From Mogibacterium sp. (lineage in GTDB: Bacteria > Bacillota > Clostridia > Peptostreptococcales > Anaerovoracaceae), in NCBI GenBank assembly GCA_024403035.1, contig JAKSSP010000001.1, forward strand, positions 1 through 64,000: a DNA stretch of 64,000 nt, given 5' to 3'. The notes beneath the pieces were generated by a model. It had not been told where the DNA came from, did no database searches, and saw only the letters and a list, made by a program, of their open reading frames with translations. A program made the position numbers and the translations under genes. This document shows positions 54,495 through 62,761 of this stretch, one piece after another (position 1 is the stretch's first letter; each line of letters begins with the position of its first letter).

Positions 54495-54534
54495 TTAGCC
54501 TGTATTATCTGGAAACGGAAAGGGCATATGCAAC

Positions 54535-54735
54535 ATGGAAAAAGAAAAGATCGACAGGATAAACGAACTCGCGCATAAATCTAAAGAGAAGGGTCTCACC
54601 GAACTTGAGAAAGAAGAGCAGAAAGCTTTGAGACAGGAGTTCCTCGCCGAAATAAAAGCTGATTTCCGCGCGACGCTTGAATCCATTGAATTTGTTGAAG
54701 AATCAGAGCAAACAATGGATGAAATTCTCAACTGA
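54535..54735 (+). CDS. DUF896 (YnzC-like) protein
   Basis: A 66-residue helical protein of the UPF0291/YnzC family, with RINELAHKSKEKGLTELEKEEQ and ALRQEFLAEIKADFRATL, the family's two-helix core. In B. subtilis YnzC is SOS-linked; here no LexA box is visible. It lies upstream of alaS and its end overlaps the alaS promoter. Function unknown. Confidence 0.88.
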   Translation: MEKEKIDRINELAHKSKEKGLTELEKEEQKALRQEFLAEIKADFRATLESIEFVEESEQTMDEILN

Positions 54736-54738
54736 AAG

Positions 54739-54747
54739 TGCTATAAT
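54739..54747 (+). promoter_or_regulatory. Extended -10 promoter of alaS
   Basis: TG-c-TATAAT, with a perfect -10 hexamer and no good -35, 32 nt upstream of the ATG. No T-box fits in this short leader. Confidence 0.55.
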
Positions 54748-54778
54748 TATTGGGAATATTGCGGACAAGGAGACAGCA

Positions 54779-57394
54779 ATGAAAAACCTCGGTGTAAATG
54801 AAATAAGAGATATGTTCAGGGATTTCTTCGTGAGCAAAGACCACTATCCGGGTGCGTCTTCATCACTGATCCCTCGCAATGATAAGAGCCTTCTGATAAT
54901 CAATTCCGGAATGGCTCCTCTCAAGCCGTATTTTGCAGGTACTGAGACACCTCCTAAAAAGAGGATGACTACATGCCAGAAGTGCATCAGAACAAACGAC
55001 ATAGAGAATGTCGGCAAGACTGCGCGCCATGGCACATTCTTTGAGATGCTCGGCAACTTCAGTTTCGGAGATTACTTCAAGAAAGAGTCACTTCAGTGGG
55101 GCTGGGAATTCTGCACGGAATGGCTTGAGATGCCAAAGGAGAAGCTTTGGGCTACCATATATGAAAATGATGATGAGGCGTTCGAGATCTGGAGAGATAT
55201 AATCGGGATGCCTGAAGAAAAAATCGTCCGTCTTGGAAAGGATGACAACTTCTGGGAAATCGGACTCGGCCCTTGCGGACCGTGCTCTGAGATCTACTAC
55301 GACAGAGGACCTGAGTGGGGATGCGGAAGTCCTGGCTGCAAGCCGGGCTGCGAGTGCGACAGATACCTTGAGTTCTGGAATCACGTATTCACACAGTTCG
55401 ACAGACAGGAGGATGGTTCATATACAAAACTCGCCCATCCAAACATCGATACCGGAATGGGTCTTGAGAGACTGGCATGCATTCTTCAGGGTGTTGATTC
55501 TATATTTGACGTTGATACTATAAAGTTCATAAGAGACGCAGTCTGCGATATGGCCGGTGTTGAATACATGGCCGGCAATCACAGTGTCGATGTAAGCGTC
55601 AGGATCATCACAGACCATCTCAGATCCATGACATTCATGATCGGTGATGGTATCCTGCCAAGCAATGAAGGCAGGGGATACATCCTCAAGAGGATCATCA
55701 GAAGAGCTGCAAGACATTGCAAGCTCCTCGGCATCACACAGACCAATCCTCTTGTGGAACTTGCTGAGAGCGTTGTAAAGACATCAGGCGGCGCGTATCC
55801 GGAACTTGTTGAGAACCATGACTACATCATGAAGATCATCAAGATCGAGGAAGACAACTTTGCCAAGACTCTTGACAGAGGCATGGAGATCCTCGACGGA
55901 TATGTGGAAGATATGGAGGCTGCGGGTTCGACTGTTCTGGCCGGAGATCTTGCTTTTAAACTCTACGACACATATGGATTCCCACTCGAACTTACCCAGG
56001 AGATCCTTGAAGAAAAGGGCAAGACCGTTGATGAAGAAGGCTTCAAGGCCAACATGGACGCTCAGAAAGAGCTTGCACGCGCAAATCAGAGAGATACAGA
56101 GGGCGATGCCTGGAGAGACGCTTCAGAATACAGTCACTTTGATCCGACCGTATTCCTTGGATATACAGAAGAAAAAGCTGACAGCAAAGTCCTGTATGTA
56201 GGCGACTTTGATGAGAACCGCAAGTTCATCATATTTGAGTCAACACCGTTCTATGCTACAAGCGGCGGACAGGTATACGATACAGGTACGGCACAGGTAG
56301 GCGACAGAGTACTCAGGATAGTCGATGTAATAAAGGAGAACGGAATTTATCTCCACGTGGTCGATCCTGAAGACACCGGGTTCGCAATGAGGGTCAAGAA
56401 GGGCGATGAAGCTCATCTTGAGATCGATGCCGTCAGAAGACACCGTATCGCAAGAGGCCATTCAGCAACACACCTCATGCAGCAGGCTCTCAGAGACGTT
56501 CTCGGAAAGCATGTCATGCAGGCCGGTTCTTACGTCGATGACAATTACCTGAGATTTGACTTCAACCATTTCCAGCCAATGACGAAGGAAGAGATCCGCA
56601 AGGTAGAAGAGATCGTAAATGCAAAAGTCGATGAATACCTGCCGATCAGCATGGTGGAGATGCCAATCGAAGAGGCCAAGAAACTTGGCGCCATGGCAAT
56701 ATTCGGCGAGAAGTACGGTGACATCGTAAGAGTCGTAAGCATGGGAGATTACAGCATCGAGTTCTGCGGAGGTACCCATATCGACAACACCGGCAAGGTA
56801 GGAGGCTTCAAGATCATAAGTGAAGCCGGTATCGCTGCCGGAGTAAGACGTATCGAGGCCATCACCGGATCCAAAGTCATAAGCTACCTTGAGGGCAAGG
56901 AGACTACAATCAAGACTGTCGCTTCAGCACTCAAGTCCAGCGAGTCAGACCTCACCAGAAAAGCTGCGCAGGTAATGGCTGACATCAAAACGCTTGAATC
57001 TACCATTAAATCTATTATGTCTGATGAAATCAGCAGCTCTGTCGATGATATAATAGCTTCGGCAAAAGAGATCGGCGGTGTAAAGCTAATCTGCAAGAAG
57101 TTTGAGAACACAGACACCGATCAGCTCAGGAACATTTCCGATGCCGTAAGGGAAAAGGCGGACAACGTGATACTGGTGCTGGCAGCCGTCAACGGCGGCA
57201 AGGTAACATTCATAGTATCAGTCAGCGAGGATCTTATCGGAAAGGGATATCACGCAGGCAAGCTTATCAAGGATATAGCAGCAGCTGCCGGAGGCGGTGG
57301 CGGCGGCAAGGCCAATATGGCACAGGCCGGCGCAAAGGACCCGTCAAAGGTAGAAGCAGCGCTTGCTAAGGCTGAAGAACTGATCGCTGGGTAA
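54779..57394 (+). CDS. alaS: Alanyl-tRNA synthetase
   Basis: An 871-residue class II synthetase. The catalytic domain starts LGVNEIRDMFRDFFVSKDHY and has the motif 2 region SSSLIPRNDKSLLIINSGMAPLKPYF. The editing domain has ARGHSATHLMQQALRDVL (zinc HxxxH) and the later CGGTHIDNTGKVG. The C-terminal coiled coil and C-Ala domain end with GGGGGKANMAQAG. Start ATG 54779 has aaggaga; a longer upstream frame would overlap DUF896 and is rejected. Followed by ireB. Confidence 0.97.
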   Translation: MKNLGVNEIRDMFRDFFVSKDHYPGASSSLIPRNDKSLLIINSGMAPLKPYFAGTETPPKKRMTTCQKCIRTNDIENVGKTARHGTFFEMLGNFSFGDYFKKESLQWGWEFCTEWLEMPKEKLWATIYENDDEAFEIWRDIIGMPEEKIVRLGKDDNFWEIGLGPCGPCSEIYYDRGPEWGCGSPGCKPGCECDRYLEFWNHVFTQFDRQEDGSYTKLAHPNIDTGMGLERLACILQGVDSIFDVDTIKFIRDAVCDMAGVEYMAGNHSVDVSVRIITDHLRSMTFMIGDGILPSNEGRGYILKRIIRRAARHCKLLGITQTNPLVELAESVVKTSGGAYPELVENHDYIMKIIKIEEDNFAKTLDRGMEILDGYVEDMEAAGSTVLAGDLAFKLYDTYGFPLELTQEILEEKGKTVDEEGFKANMDAQKELARANQRDTEGDAWRDASEYSHFDPTVFLGYTEEKADSKVLYVGDFDENRKFIIFESTPFYATSGGQVYDTGTAQVGDRVLRIVDVIKENGIYLHVVDPEDTGFAMRVKKGDEAHLEIDAVRRHRIARGHSATHLMQQALRDVLGKHVMQAGSYVDDNYLRFDFNHFQPMTKEEIRKVEEIVNAKVDEYLPISMVEMPIEEAKKLGAMAIFGEKYGDIVRVVSMGDYSIEFCGGTHIDNTGKVGGFKIISEAGIAAGVRRIEAITGSKVISYLEGKETTIKTVASALKSSESDLTRKAAQVMADIKTLESTIKSIMSDEISSSVDDIIASAKEIGGVKLICKKFENTDTDQLRNISDAVREKADNVILVLAAVNGGKVTFIVSVSEDLIGKGYHAGKLIKDIAAAAGGGGGGKANMAQAGAKDPSKVEAALAKAEELIAG

Positions 57395-57410
57395 TCAGAA
57401 GGAGGACAAA

Positions 57411-57659
57411 ATGAGCAAGAACACAATCATGTTTGAAGGATTCAAGGACAGCCAACTCAATAAAAAGGAAGCTCTCGTTGAGATCTACAATGCTCTGACA
57501 GAACGCGGCTACAATGCCATCGATCAGATCGTAGGTTATCTCACATCCGGAGATCCTTCATATATCACAAGCCACAACAACGCAAGAAGTCTTATCCTCA
57601 AGATCGACAGGGACGAGCTCCTTGAGGAGATCCTCGTCAATTACCTGGATATCAAATAA
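57411..57659 (+). CDS. ireB: IreB-family regulatory phosphoprotein
   Basis: An 82-residue protein of the DUF965/UPF0297 family. The block TIMFEGFKDSQLNKKEAL and YLTSGDPSYITSHNNARSLI are typical. In Enterococcus it is phosphorylated by the PASTA kinase IreK and lowers cephalosporin resistance. The kinase (12360) and phosphatase (11626) of that circuit are in this window. It sits 16 nt after alaS and 3 nt before ruvX, the usual alaS-ireB-ruvX order. Confidence 0.93.
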   Translation: MSKNTIMFEGFKDSQLNKKEALVEIYNALTERGYNAIDQIVGYLTSGDPSYITSHNNARSLILKIDRDELLEEILVNYLDIK

Positions 57660-57662
57660 GAA

Positions 57663-58109
57663 ATGCGTATATTAGGGCTTGATGTAGGCAACAAAACAGT
57701 GGGGGTCGCGGTAAGCGACCCTCTTGGCGTTATCGCGACAGGCGTAACTACAATTGAGAGAGTGGGTATCAGAAAAGATACCGGCAGGGTCATCGATTAT
57801 ATAAAAGAGTACGGATGCGATACTGTAGTAATGGGACTCCCTTTGAGCCTTGACGGAAGCGACTCTGTCCAGACTCAGAATGTCAGGGATTTCCGGACGA
57901 TGCTTGAGAACAAGCTGAAAAGTTCCGGCCCCCTTTCTAAAGTAAAGATAGAGTGGCAGGATGAACGCTATTCGACTGTAGAAGCAGAAGAGGTGCTGAT
58001 CGAAGCCAACATGAGCAGGGAAGACCGCAAGAAGATCATAGATCGTCAGGCAGCCATAGTGATACTGCAGAGATATCTCGACAGGATGCCGCGTGAGGAA
58101 AGCTTATGA
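57663..58109 (+). CDS. ruvX: Holliday junction resolvase-like protein RuvX/YqgF
   Basis: A 148-residue RNase H-fold nuclease; the family matures 16S rRNA and may resolve junctions. Motifs are LGLDVGNKTVGVAVSDPLG, VMGLPLSLDGS and DERYSTVEAEEVL. It starts 3 nt after the ireB stop with no clear SD, implying translational coupling, and overlaps the LysR remnant by 4 nt. Confidence 0.94.
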   Translation: MRILGLDVGNKTVGVAVSDPLGVIATGVTTIERVGIRKDTGRVIDYIKEYGCDTVVMGLPLSLDGSDSVQTQNVRDFRTMLENKLKSSGPLSKVKIEWQDERYSTVEAEEVLIEANMSREDRKKIIDRQAAIVILQRYLDRMPREESL

Positions 58110-58714
58110 ACGACCTTCAGATAGATTATTTCATGGCAGTAGCCACAAATCTCAGTTTCACAAAGACTTCTGAAGAACTCTTTGTGTCTCATTCTGCGAT
58201 CTCAAGACAGATATCCCAGCTTGAGAAGGAACTGGGCTGCAAGCTTTTCAGGCGCAACAACCAGAGAACAGAGTTAACTGAAGAAGGACGGCTGTATTTT
58301 GATCTGTTCAGCAAGTTCAAAGCCGAATTCATCAATACCAAAATGAAGGCGGAGAGCATTACAGGATAAAACAAGGCAGTCATCAGGGTCGGGTTTCTTG
58401 AAGGATGGGATCTTTTCAATATAATTCCTCCTATGATAGAGGCTATTTCCAACTACACAAGGCCATATGGATTCATACCTAAGCTCAGATTCGTAAAGAA
58501 CCATGAATCCACCATCACATGCGTAAGAAACAATATGGGCGTCACAATAGCAGACGAATGGGTATGGGCAAAAGGCGCAGATGACCTTAAATGGATACCG
58601 TTCAACTCCAGTGACAGGATCGCAATAGCGAGACTGAAATCAAAGGATAATGAGCATGTTCTATTGATGGAAATAATATTGAAAGAAATAGTAGCAGAAA
58701 ACTTTGGGAAATAA
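58106..58714 (+). pseudogene. Broken LysR-family regulator
   Basis: The N-terminal 87 codons give a complete LysR HTH (DYFMAVATNLSFTKTSEELFVSHSAISRQISQLEKELGCKLF) and end at a TAA (58367). The same frame resumes directly with NKAVIRVGFLEGWDLFNIIPP and runs to 58714, ending with substrate-domain sequence (YGFIPKLRFVKNHESTITCVR...GVTIADEW). The stop is consistent with a Gln CAA changed to TAA. The second part also lacks roughly 80 residues of the binding domain, so an internal deletion is likely too. Confidence 0.8.
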
Positions 58715-58751
58715 GCATATTTCATGTTGAAAACGCCGCTATTGCTGATGC

Positions 58752-58767
58752 ATAACCAAATGGTTAT
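58752..58767. promoter_or_regulatory. Palindrome ATAACC-AAAT-GGTTAT, LysR-type operator candidate
   Basis: Perfect 6-bp arms with a 4-bp centre, in the promoter region of the membrane protein at 58872 and just after the LysR pseudogene. The shape fits LysR T-N11-A type sites; the link to this LysR is inference. Confidence 0.5.
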
Positions 58768-58871
58768 ACATGCATTTACACAATGCTGATTATACAGAGC
58801 AGGGGAGTCTTGTTAAAATATAAACAAGATAAAACCTGCTTTTTATATGTTGACCGAAGGGGGAAATATTC

Positions 58872-59369
58872 ATGCAGAAAAGCGCAAAACTTACAGCGGT
58901 ATACGCACTCATCATGGACCTGCCGCTTAGTCTCGTTATCACTCTCGTAGCTCTCACGCTCTCAAACATCGACGCGCCGGGAAGCCTCAATGGACCTAAC
59001 TACATCAGAATGGCATGCCTTGCATATGTAGTTACATTCTTTGTAAACTTCCTGCATTCTGAAAGACTGGGATTCGCGTTTGCAGCAAAGCACTCTCAGC
59101 CGGGAACTCTCAAGTTCGGAATTCTTCTGAACGTAATAGTTGCAGCTGTGTTCTGTGTCATCCTTGATCTGATCATGACAGCAGTAGGAATGATTGCAGG
59201 CGGATCTTTCGCTTTCGGACCATATATTGCAGCTGTGCTCAAGGGCTTCATCCCTTGCTATATACCGACACTGATCATCGCGTTCTTCTGGAACAACTTT
59301 GCTGATAAGTGGTCAAGAGCTATCTGCAATGAGCCTGCACCTGAAATGGGCGCGCCGGATCATAAGTAA
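58872..59369 (+). CDS. Four-helix membrane protein of unknown family
   Basis: A 165-residue integral membrane protein with four hydrophobic segments (about 12-30, 45-62, 82-105, 120-145). I do not recognise a named family. A conserved-looking HSERLGFAFAAKHSQPGTLKFG loop lies between segments 2 and 3. It has an aggggga SD. It is the only intact gene of the decayed cluster and may have been the target of the broken LysR regulator. Confidence 0.75.
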   Translation: MQKSAKLTAVYALIMDLPLSLVITLVALTLSNIDAPGSLNGPNYIRMACLAYVVTFFVNFLHSERLGFAFAAKHSQPGTLKFGILLNVIVAAVFCVILDLIMTAVGMIAGGSFAFGPYIAAVLKGFIPCYIPTLIIAFFWNNFADKWSRAICNEPAPEMGAPDHK

Positions 59370-59391
59370 AAATCACAAATCCATTAAATAA

Positions 59392-59814
59392 CAACTATTC
59401 CAGGTTGTTATAATCAAAAGCGTAGGACCCATAGCTCTTATCTGTGCCGGTATTTACGCAACCAATGGCAACAAGTTCAAAGATGCTCATAAGATTGCCC
59501 TGGGATATCTGGCAGGGGACATATGGGCTCTGATCGTATTTGAGATCATGGCTCATACGCCTTTAAATGCCGATTTAACGCTGTTTTTATCATTGGCCGT
59601 ATTCGGTTTCATTCTGGTGATTATTTCGTCAAAATGGGCAAATATAATCCATATGCCATCCTGGCTTACCGGCTGGGCCATAGGTATGCTGTCCATGAAT
59701 CTTGATAAAACTACACCGGTACTCAGTCTTTCCGTTCAGATCGGTGCTGCTATGCTTGCAGGGGTGTATTATGTTGGTGCGCTGCTGGATAAGATACACA
59801 AGATGTTGAATTAA
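59392..59814 (+). pseudogene. 5'-truncated DUF1097-like membrane protein
   Basis: The frame is open from 59392 but has no usable start before ATG 59548. Sequence resembling DUF1097-type membrane proteins is already present upstream of that ATG (VGPIALICAGIYATNGNKFKDA, WALIVFEIMAH). The C-terminal part has three hydrophobic helices. The N-terminal segment seems to have been lost by deletion. Confidence 0.6.
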
Positions 59815-59848
59815 TAGCAAATAATCCATATAAATACTGTTGATTTAA

Positions 59849-59893
59849 GAAGAACCATGAGCTGAAAGCATTGGAATTTCATGGTTCTTTTTA
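59849..59893 (+). terminator. Terminator of the membrane-gene cluster
   Basis: Perfect ten-pair stem AGAACCATGA/TCATGGTTCT with an 18-nt loop, followed by ttttt. Confidence 0.85.
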
Positions 59894-59928
59894 GTTTTTG
59901 ATGGTTAAGGGTGTATAATAACAAAGTC

Positions 59929-59965
59929 TTAACAGGTATTAATGTAGACGATAAATAATTATCGT
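59929..59965 (+). promoter_or_regulatory. Promoter with an embedded palindrome before the cell-wall gene pair
   Basis: -35 TTAACA (59929-59934) and -10 TAAATA (59952-59957) are 17 nt apart. The inverted repeat ACGATAA-N4-TTATCGT (59948-59965) overlaps the -10. Operator role is inferred. Confidence 0.5.
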
Positions 59966-59993
59966 TATTATTCTCGGGAAAGACCATACTATT

Positions 59994-60533
59994 ATGAAAT
60001 CACTTAAAAGATCGGTAAAGAATCTGCTTCTGTGCATACTGATTGCCTCTGAAGTATTGATGTGTTCATTTATCGGATCGGACATTTACGACATATCTAC
60101 TGAAAGGATCAATGAAAGGGAAAAGCAGCAGACGCTTGATTTTGTTTCATTTAAGCTCAGCTCAGTTTCAGCGGTTCCGCTGTTTACTGCAAGCCCTGTA
60201 ATACCAATGCATAAGGAAAACACCAGATGGAAAGGCCCGGTACTGTCGAAGAGCAGGGGAACGATAACCGGCCCATCAGGAAAAGAAACGTATTACAACC
60301 TCAATATGAAAGGCGTCGTAAACATAATGAGGCGTATGGGCAATGATGATGAATACTGGGTCAGAGATGACGGTGTAAAGATGCTGGGCGACTATATCAT
60401 GGTAGCTGCAAATCTGAATATAAGGCCAAGAGGATCTCTGATAGAAACATCCCTCGGAACCGGAATAGTATGTGATACCGGAACATTTGCAAAACGTAAT
60501 CCTACACAGCTTGACATCGCTGTCAGCTGGTAA
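59994..60533 (+). CDS. Exported 3D/double-psi barrel-like cell-wall protein
   Basis: A 179-residue protein with an N-terminal signal anchor (NLLLCILIASEVLMCSFIGSDIY). After a short linker the C-terminal domain has GPSGKETYYNLNM, VRDDGVKMLGDYIMVAANL and SLGTGIVCDTGTFAKRNPTQLDIAVSW. The last block resembles the end of MltA-like 3D domains and clostridial DPBB proteins. It ends 24 nt before a lytic transglycosylase-like gene, so a wall-remodelling pair is likely. Confidence 0.75.
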   Translation: MKSLKRSVKNLLLCILIASEVLMCSFIGSDIYDISTERINEREKQQTLDFVSFKLSSVSAVPLFTASPVIPMHKENTRWKGPVLSKSRGTITGPSGKETYYNLNMKGVVNIMRRMGNDDEYWVRDDGVKMLGDYIMVAANLNIRPRGSLIETSLGTGIVCDTGTFAKRNPTQLDIAVSW

Positions 60534-60557
60534 GCATCAACAGAAAGAATATTTGGT

Positions 60558-61307
60558 ATGACACAAGTACTGTATGGCATAAAAAGAGAACAGCTTGTAA
60601 AGTTCATCATTGGCGAGCTTCTTGCCATGGCTTTTGCAATGGTCATTATCTACAACATTTCATGGGATCACATCATTGGCAAAAGAGTAGAGACATGTTC
60701 GGATATGATCATTTCAACAATGGAGATGTTTGATGACTATTCCTACAAATCCGCTATAACTATTGTAGAGCATATCAGGGAAGACATGGATGAGACTGCA
60801 TGGGTCAAGCATGATGATGTCAACTACAGAACAGGTCCAAACACAAGATATGCATCGATCGGGACTCTGGATGAAGCTGAATCTGTTGAATTGCTTGGTG
60901 TTACGTATAATGACTGGAGCCTGGTAGAAATCGATGATGAGCAATACTATATAAAGAGCAGTAATCTGACTGATGAACCTCCGCTTATAACGGCTACAGG
61001 CCAGAAGGGGGAGTATCAGAAATACGCTCTGTCTCTGATGGATGATTACGGATGGGCAGCTTCAGAGATAACACCTTTAATTAATCTCTGGAACAGAGAG
61101 TCAGGATGGAATCCTAGCTCACATAATAAATCATCCGGAGCACACGGAATACCGCAGTCATTGCCGGCAAGCAAGATGGCATCCGAAGGAAGTGATTATT
61201 ACACTAACGGAAACACACAGATAAGATGGGGACTGGGTTACATCAGTAGAAGATACGGTTCGCCATCGGCCGCATGGAGCCATTTCTGTTCATATAACTG
61301 GTATTGA
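60558..61307 (+). CDS. Membrane-anchored SH3 and APF/Rpf-like lysozyme-fold protein
   Basis: A 249-residue extracytoplasmic protein. A signal anchor (FIIGELLAMAFAMVIIYNI) is followed by a bacterial SH3 domain (about 82-135; VNYRTGPNTRYASIGTL) and a lysozyme-like domain (about 155-249). The last has NRESGWNPSSHNKSSGAHGIPQSLPASKM and ends GSPSAAWSHFCSYNWY, the aggregation-promoting factor/resuscitation factor type signature with the catalytic Glu in NRESGW. It should cleave peptidoglycan. SD is weak. Confidence 0.88.
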   Translation: MTQVLYGIKREQLVKFIIGELLAMAFAMVIIYNISWDHIIGKRVETCSDMIISTMEMFDDYSYKSAITIVEHIREDMDETAWVKHDDVNYRTGPNTRYASIGTLDEAESVELLGVTYNDWSLVEIDDEQYYIKSSNLTDEPPLITATGQKGEYQKYALSLMDDYGWAASEITPLINLWNRESGWNPSSHNKSSGAHGIPQSLPASKMASEGSDYYTNGNTQIRWGLGYISRRYGSPSAAWSHFCSYNWY

Positions 61308-61310
61308 TAG

Positions 61311-61339
61311 AAAAAGGGGCTCGTAAAAGAGCCCTTTTT
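61311..61339 (+). terminator. Terminator of the cell-wall gene pair
   Basis: AAAAAGGGGCTC/GAGCCCTTTTT, stem GGGCTC/GAGCCC around gtaaaa. Confidence 0.88.
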
Positions 61340-62024
61340 GATTTGATATAACTATTCCTAAAATCACAATTTTGGGAAGAGCTATGCACGAAAGTTGGAC
61401 AGTACCCATAGAATGCTGTATAGCTTGCAATTCCAGTACTTCAGGGCCCCTATTTTTATATATATTGTTTTTTATTCCATAAATAAATTATTTCCGGAAT
61501 AATACACGACACTCTCCTATTATTTATCTCCGTATCTTTTATATACTAATTATTAAATCAGTACATATCCTTTTCATATATTATTGATGTTCCTGTCTTA
61601 TTTCGGCTCTGCTCTCCGTGTTCTTCTCTTGACGGACTGTTCCTGCCATGAGCTGCTCGTCTTTAAGCCGTTTCACCTGACTCGCAGCGGATCCGAAGTC
61701 TGATCGTAAATTGCCGTAAATAGCCCGGAAAAACGAGGCGTTTATTTTCGATTTAAGCGATTTTTTTGCCCCTAAGGACCCGCAGCACCTCCCAAAAACG
61801 TTGAGATTTCAAGGGTCCCGGCCGACATCCATTCAGCTCCCGATGAAACATATCGATCACAAATACTCAGCGATCAGTCTGAAGATTCAGAGGAAAAATA
61901 TTATTTGGGGAAAAATGAGAGCCGTTTAATCCGGCTCTCGCTTATTTGATTATTTATATGGATAAGTTGGTCGAAAAATACTGTAAAAACGCTTACAGGT
62001 CAAATAATGCGCTCACAGAATGGC
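61340..62024. other. AT-rich noncoding gap with a possible gene remnant
   Basis: No complete gene is supported across 685 bp. On the minus strand, 61753-61851 is a 32-residue frame (MFHRELNGCRPG... GKKIA) without an SD. The same strand keeps a separate frame open down to a stop at 61581 whose C-terminal sequence reads ASQVKRLKDEQLMAGTVRQE, protein-like but without a start. A weak hairpin lies at 61357-61376. I cannot name a source. Confidence 0.4.
61912..61940 (-). terminator. Terminator of the pilin remnant
   Basis: Stem GAGAGCCG/CGGCTCTC with loop tttaatc. On the minus strand it is followed by attttt. Confidence 0.8.
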
Positions 62025-62546
62025 TCATGCGGCGCGTTTGCGCGCTATGAAGTATATCAGACCGCATATCACCAGAATGGAACCTAATACATAGAATATA
62101 GTGGTCCCGATGCCCCCTGTCTGCGGAAGCTCAGCTCCCGGATTGTTCCAGACGCGAACCTGATAAGTCCCGGGTTCCTGCCCGTCGACCCAGTACTCAT
62201 GATATTGGTTTTCTTCATCATCAAGAGCGACTTCCGAGACACCGGATCCCTGCATGGCTGTAACGCCGGTCGCGGCAACATTTATCTTTATGGCAGAATC
62301 GGATGCTTCATAGCCGTCAGGCGCGACAGTCTCAACGAGCCTGTATTCGCCCAGGTCAAGCTGGCCCAGATATAATATGCCGTTCGTACCTGTTTCTCCG
62401 GAACGAACAGACGTTCTGCCTACTTTTGGCTGGCCTGCTTCATCGTCATAGTCTTCTGCCTTTTCCTTTATACACGAGGTCATTGTCTTCGAATTCTTCG
62501 GATGCAGCGGCAGAATCAGAAGACTGCCCTTCTGAAGGTAATCAAT
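62025..62546 (-). pseudogene. C-terminal remnant of an LPxTG pilus backbone (SpaA/Cna-B type)
   Basis: The last 140 codons give a Cna-B domain end (AEDYDDEAGQPKVGRTS, LDLGEYRLVETVAPDGYEA) and a sortase sorting signal: LPQTG followed by a membrane helix and RKRAA. About 145 codons upstream the frame changes: the pilin-like sequence DSAAASEEFEDNDLVYKGK continues in another frame that joins at an extra G near 62459-62460. The rest of the N-terminal part is absent. The remnant lies behind the next pilin's own terminator. Confidence 0.75.
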
Positions 62547-62607
62547 AGCATGCAAATGATTGTCAACACAAGTAATTGCAATACTTTGAAACGTTTTTCC
62601 ACTTACA

Positions 62608-62640
62608 AAAGAAAGGCGGCACTTTTTATGCGCCGCCTTA
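62608..62640 (-). terminator. Terminator of the pilin gene at 62762-63544
   Basis: Stem AAGGCGGC/GCCGCCTT on the minus strand, followed by the T-rich tcttttg. The 206-bp gap between the two pilin genes holds nothing else clear. Confidence 0.78.
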
Positions 62641-62761
62641 GTGTTCCGACTGGGACTTTACTGAAAAGCCGAAAATCGCATTTTCTTTTTTCATACGTCA
62701 CTTCGTCCGCCACTTCGTTTTCGCGACCGGTTGAGGCTCCTTATTCGTTCTCTTGTTCAGT

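Noticed and set aside
54736..54778. T-box riboswitch for alaS
   Set aside because: Only 43 nt lie between the previous gene and alaS, too short for a T-box; an extended -10 promoter explains the region.
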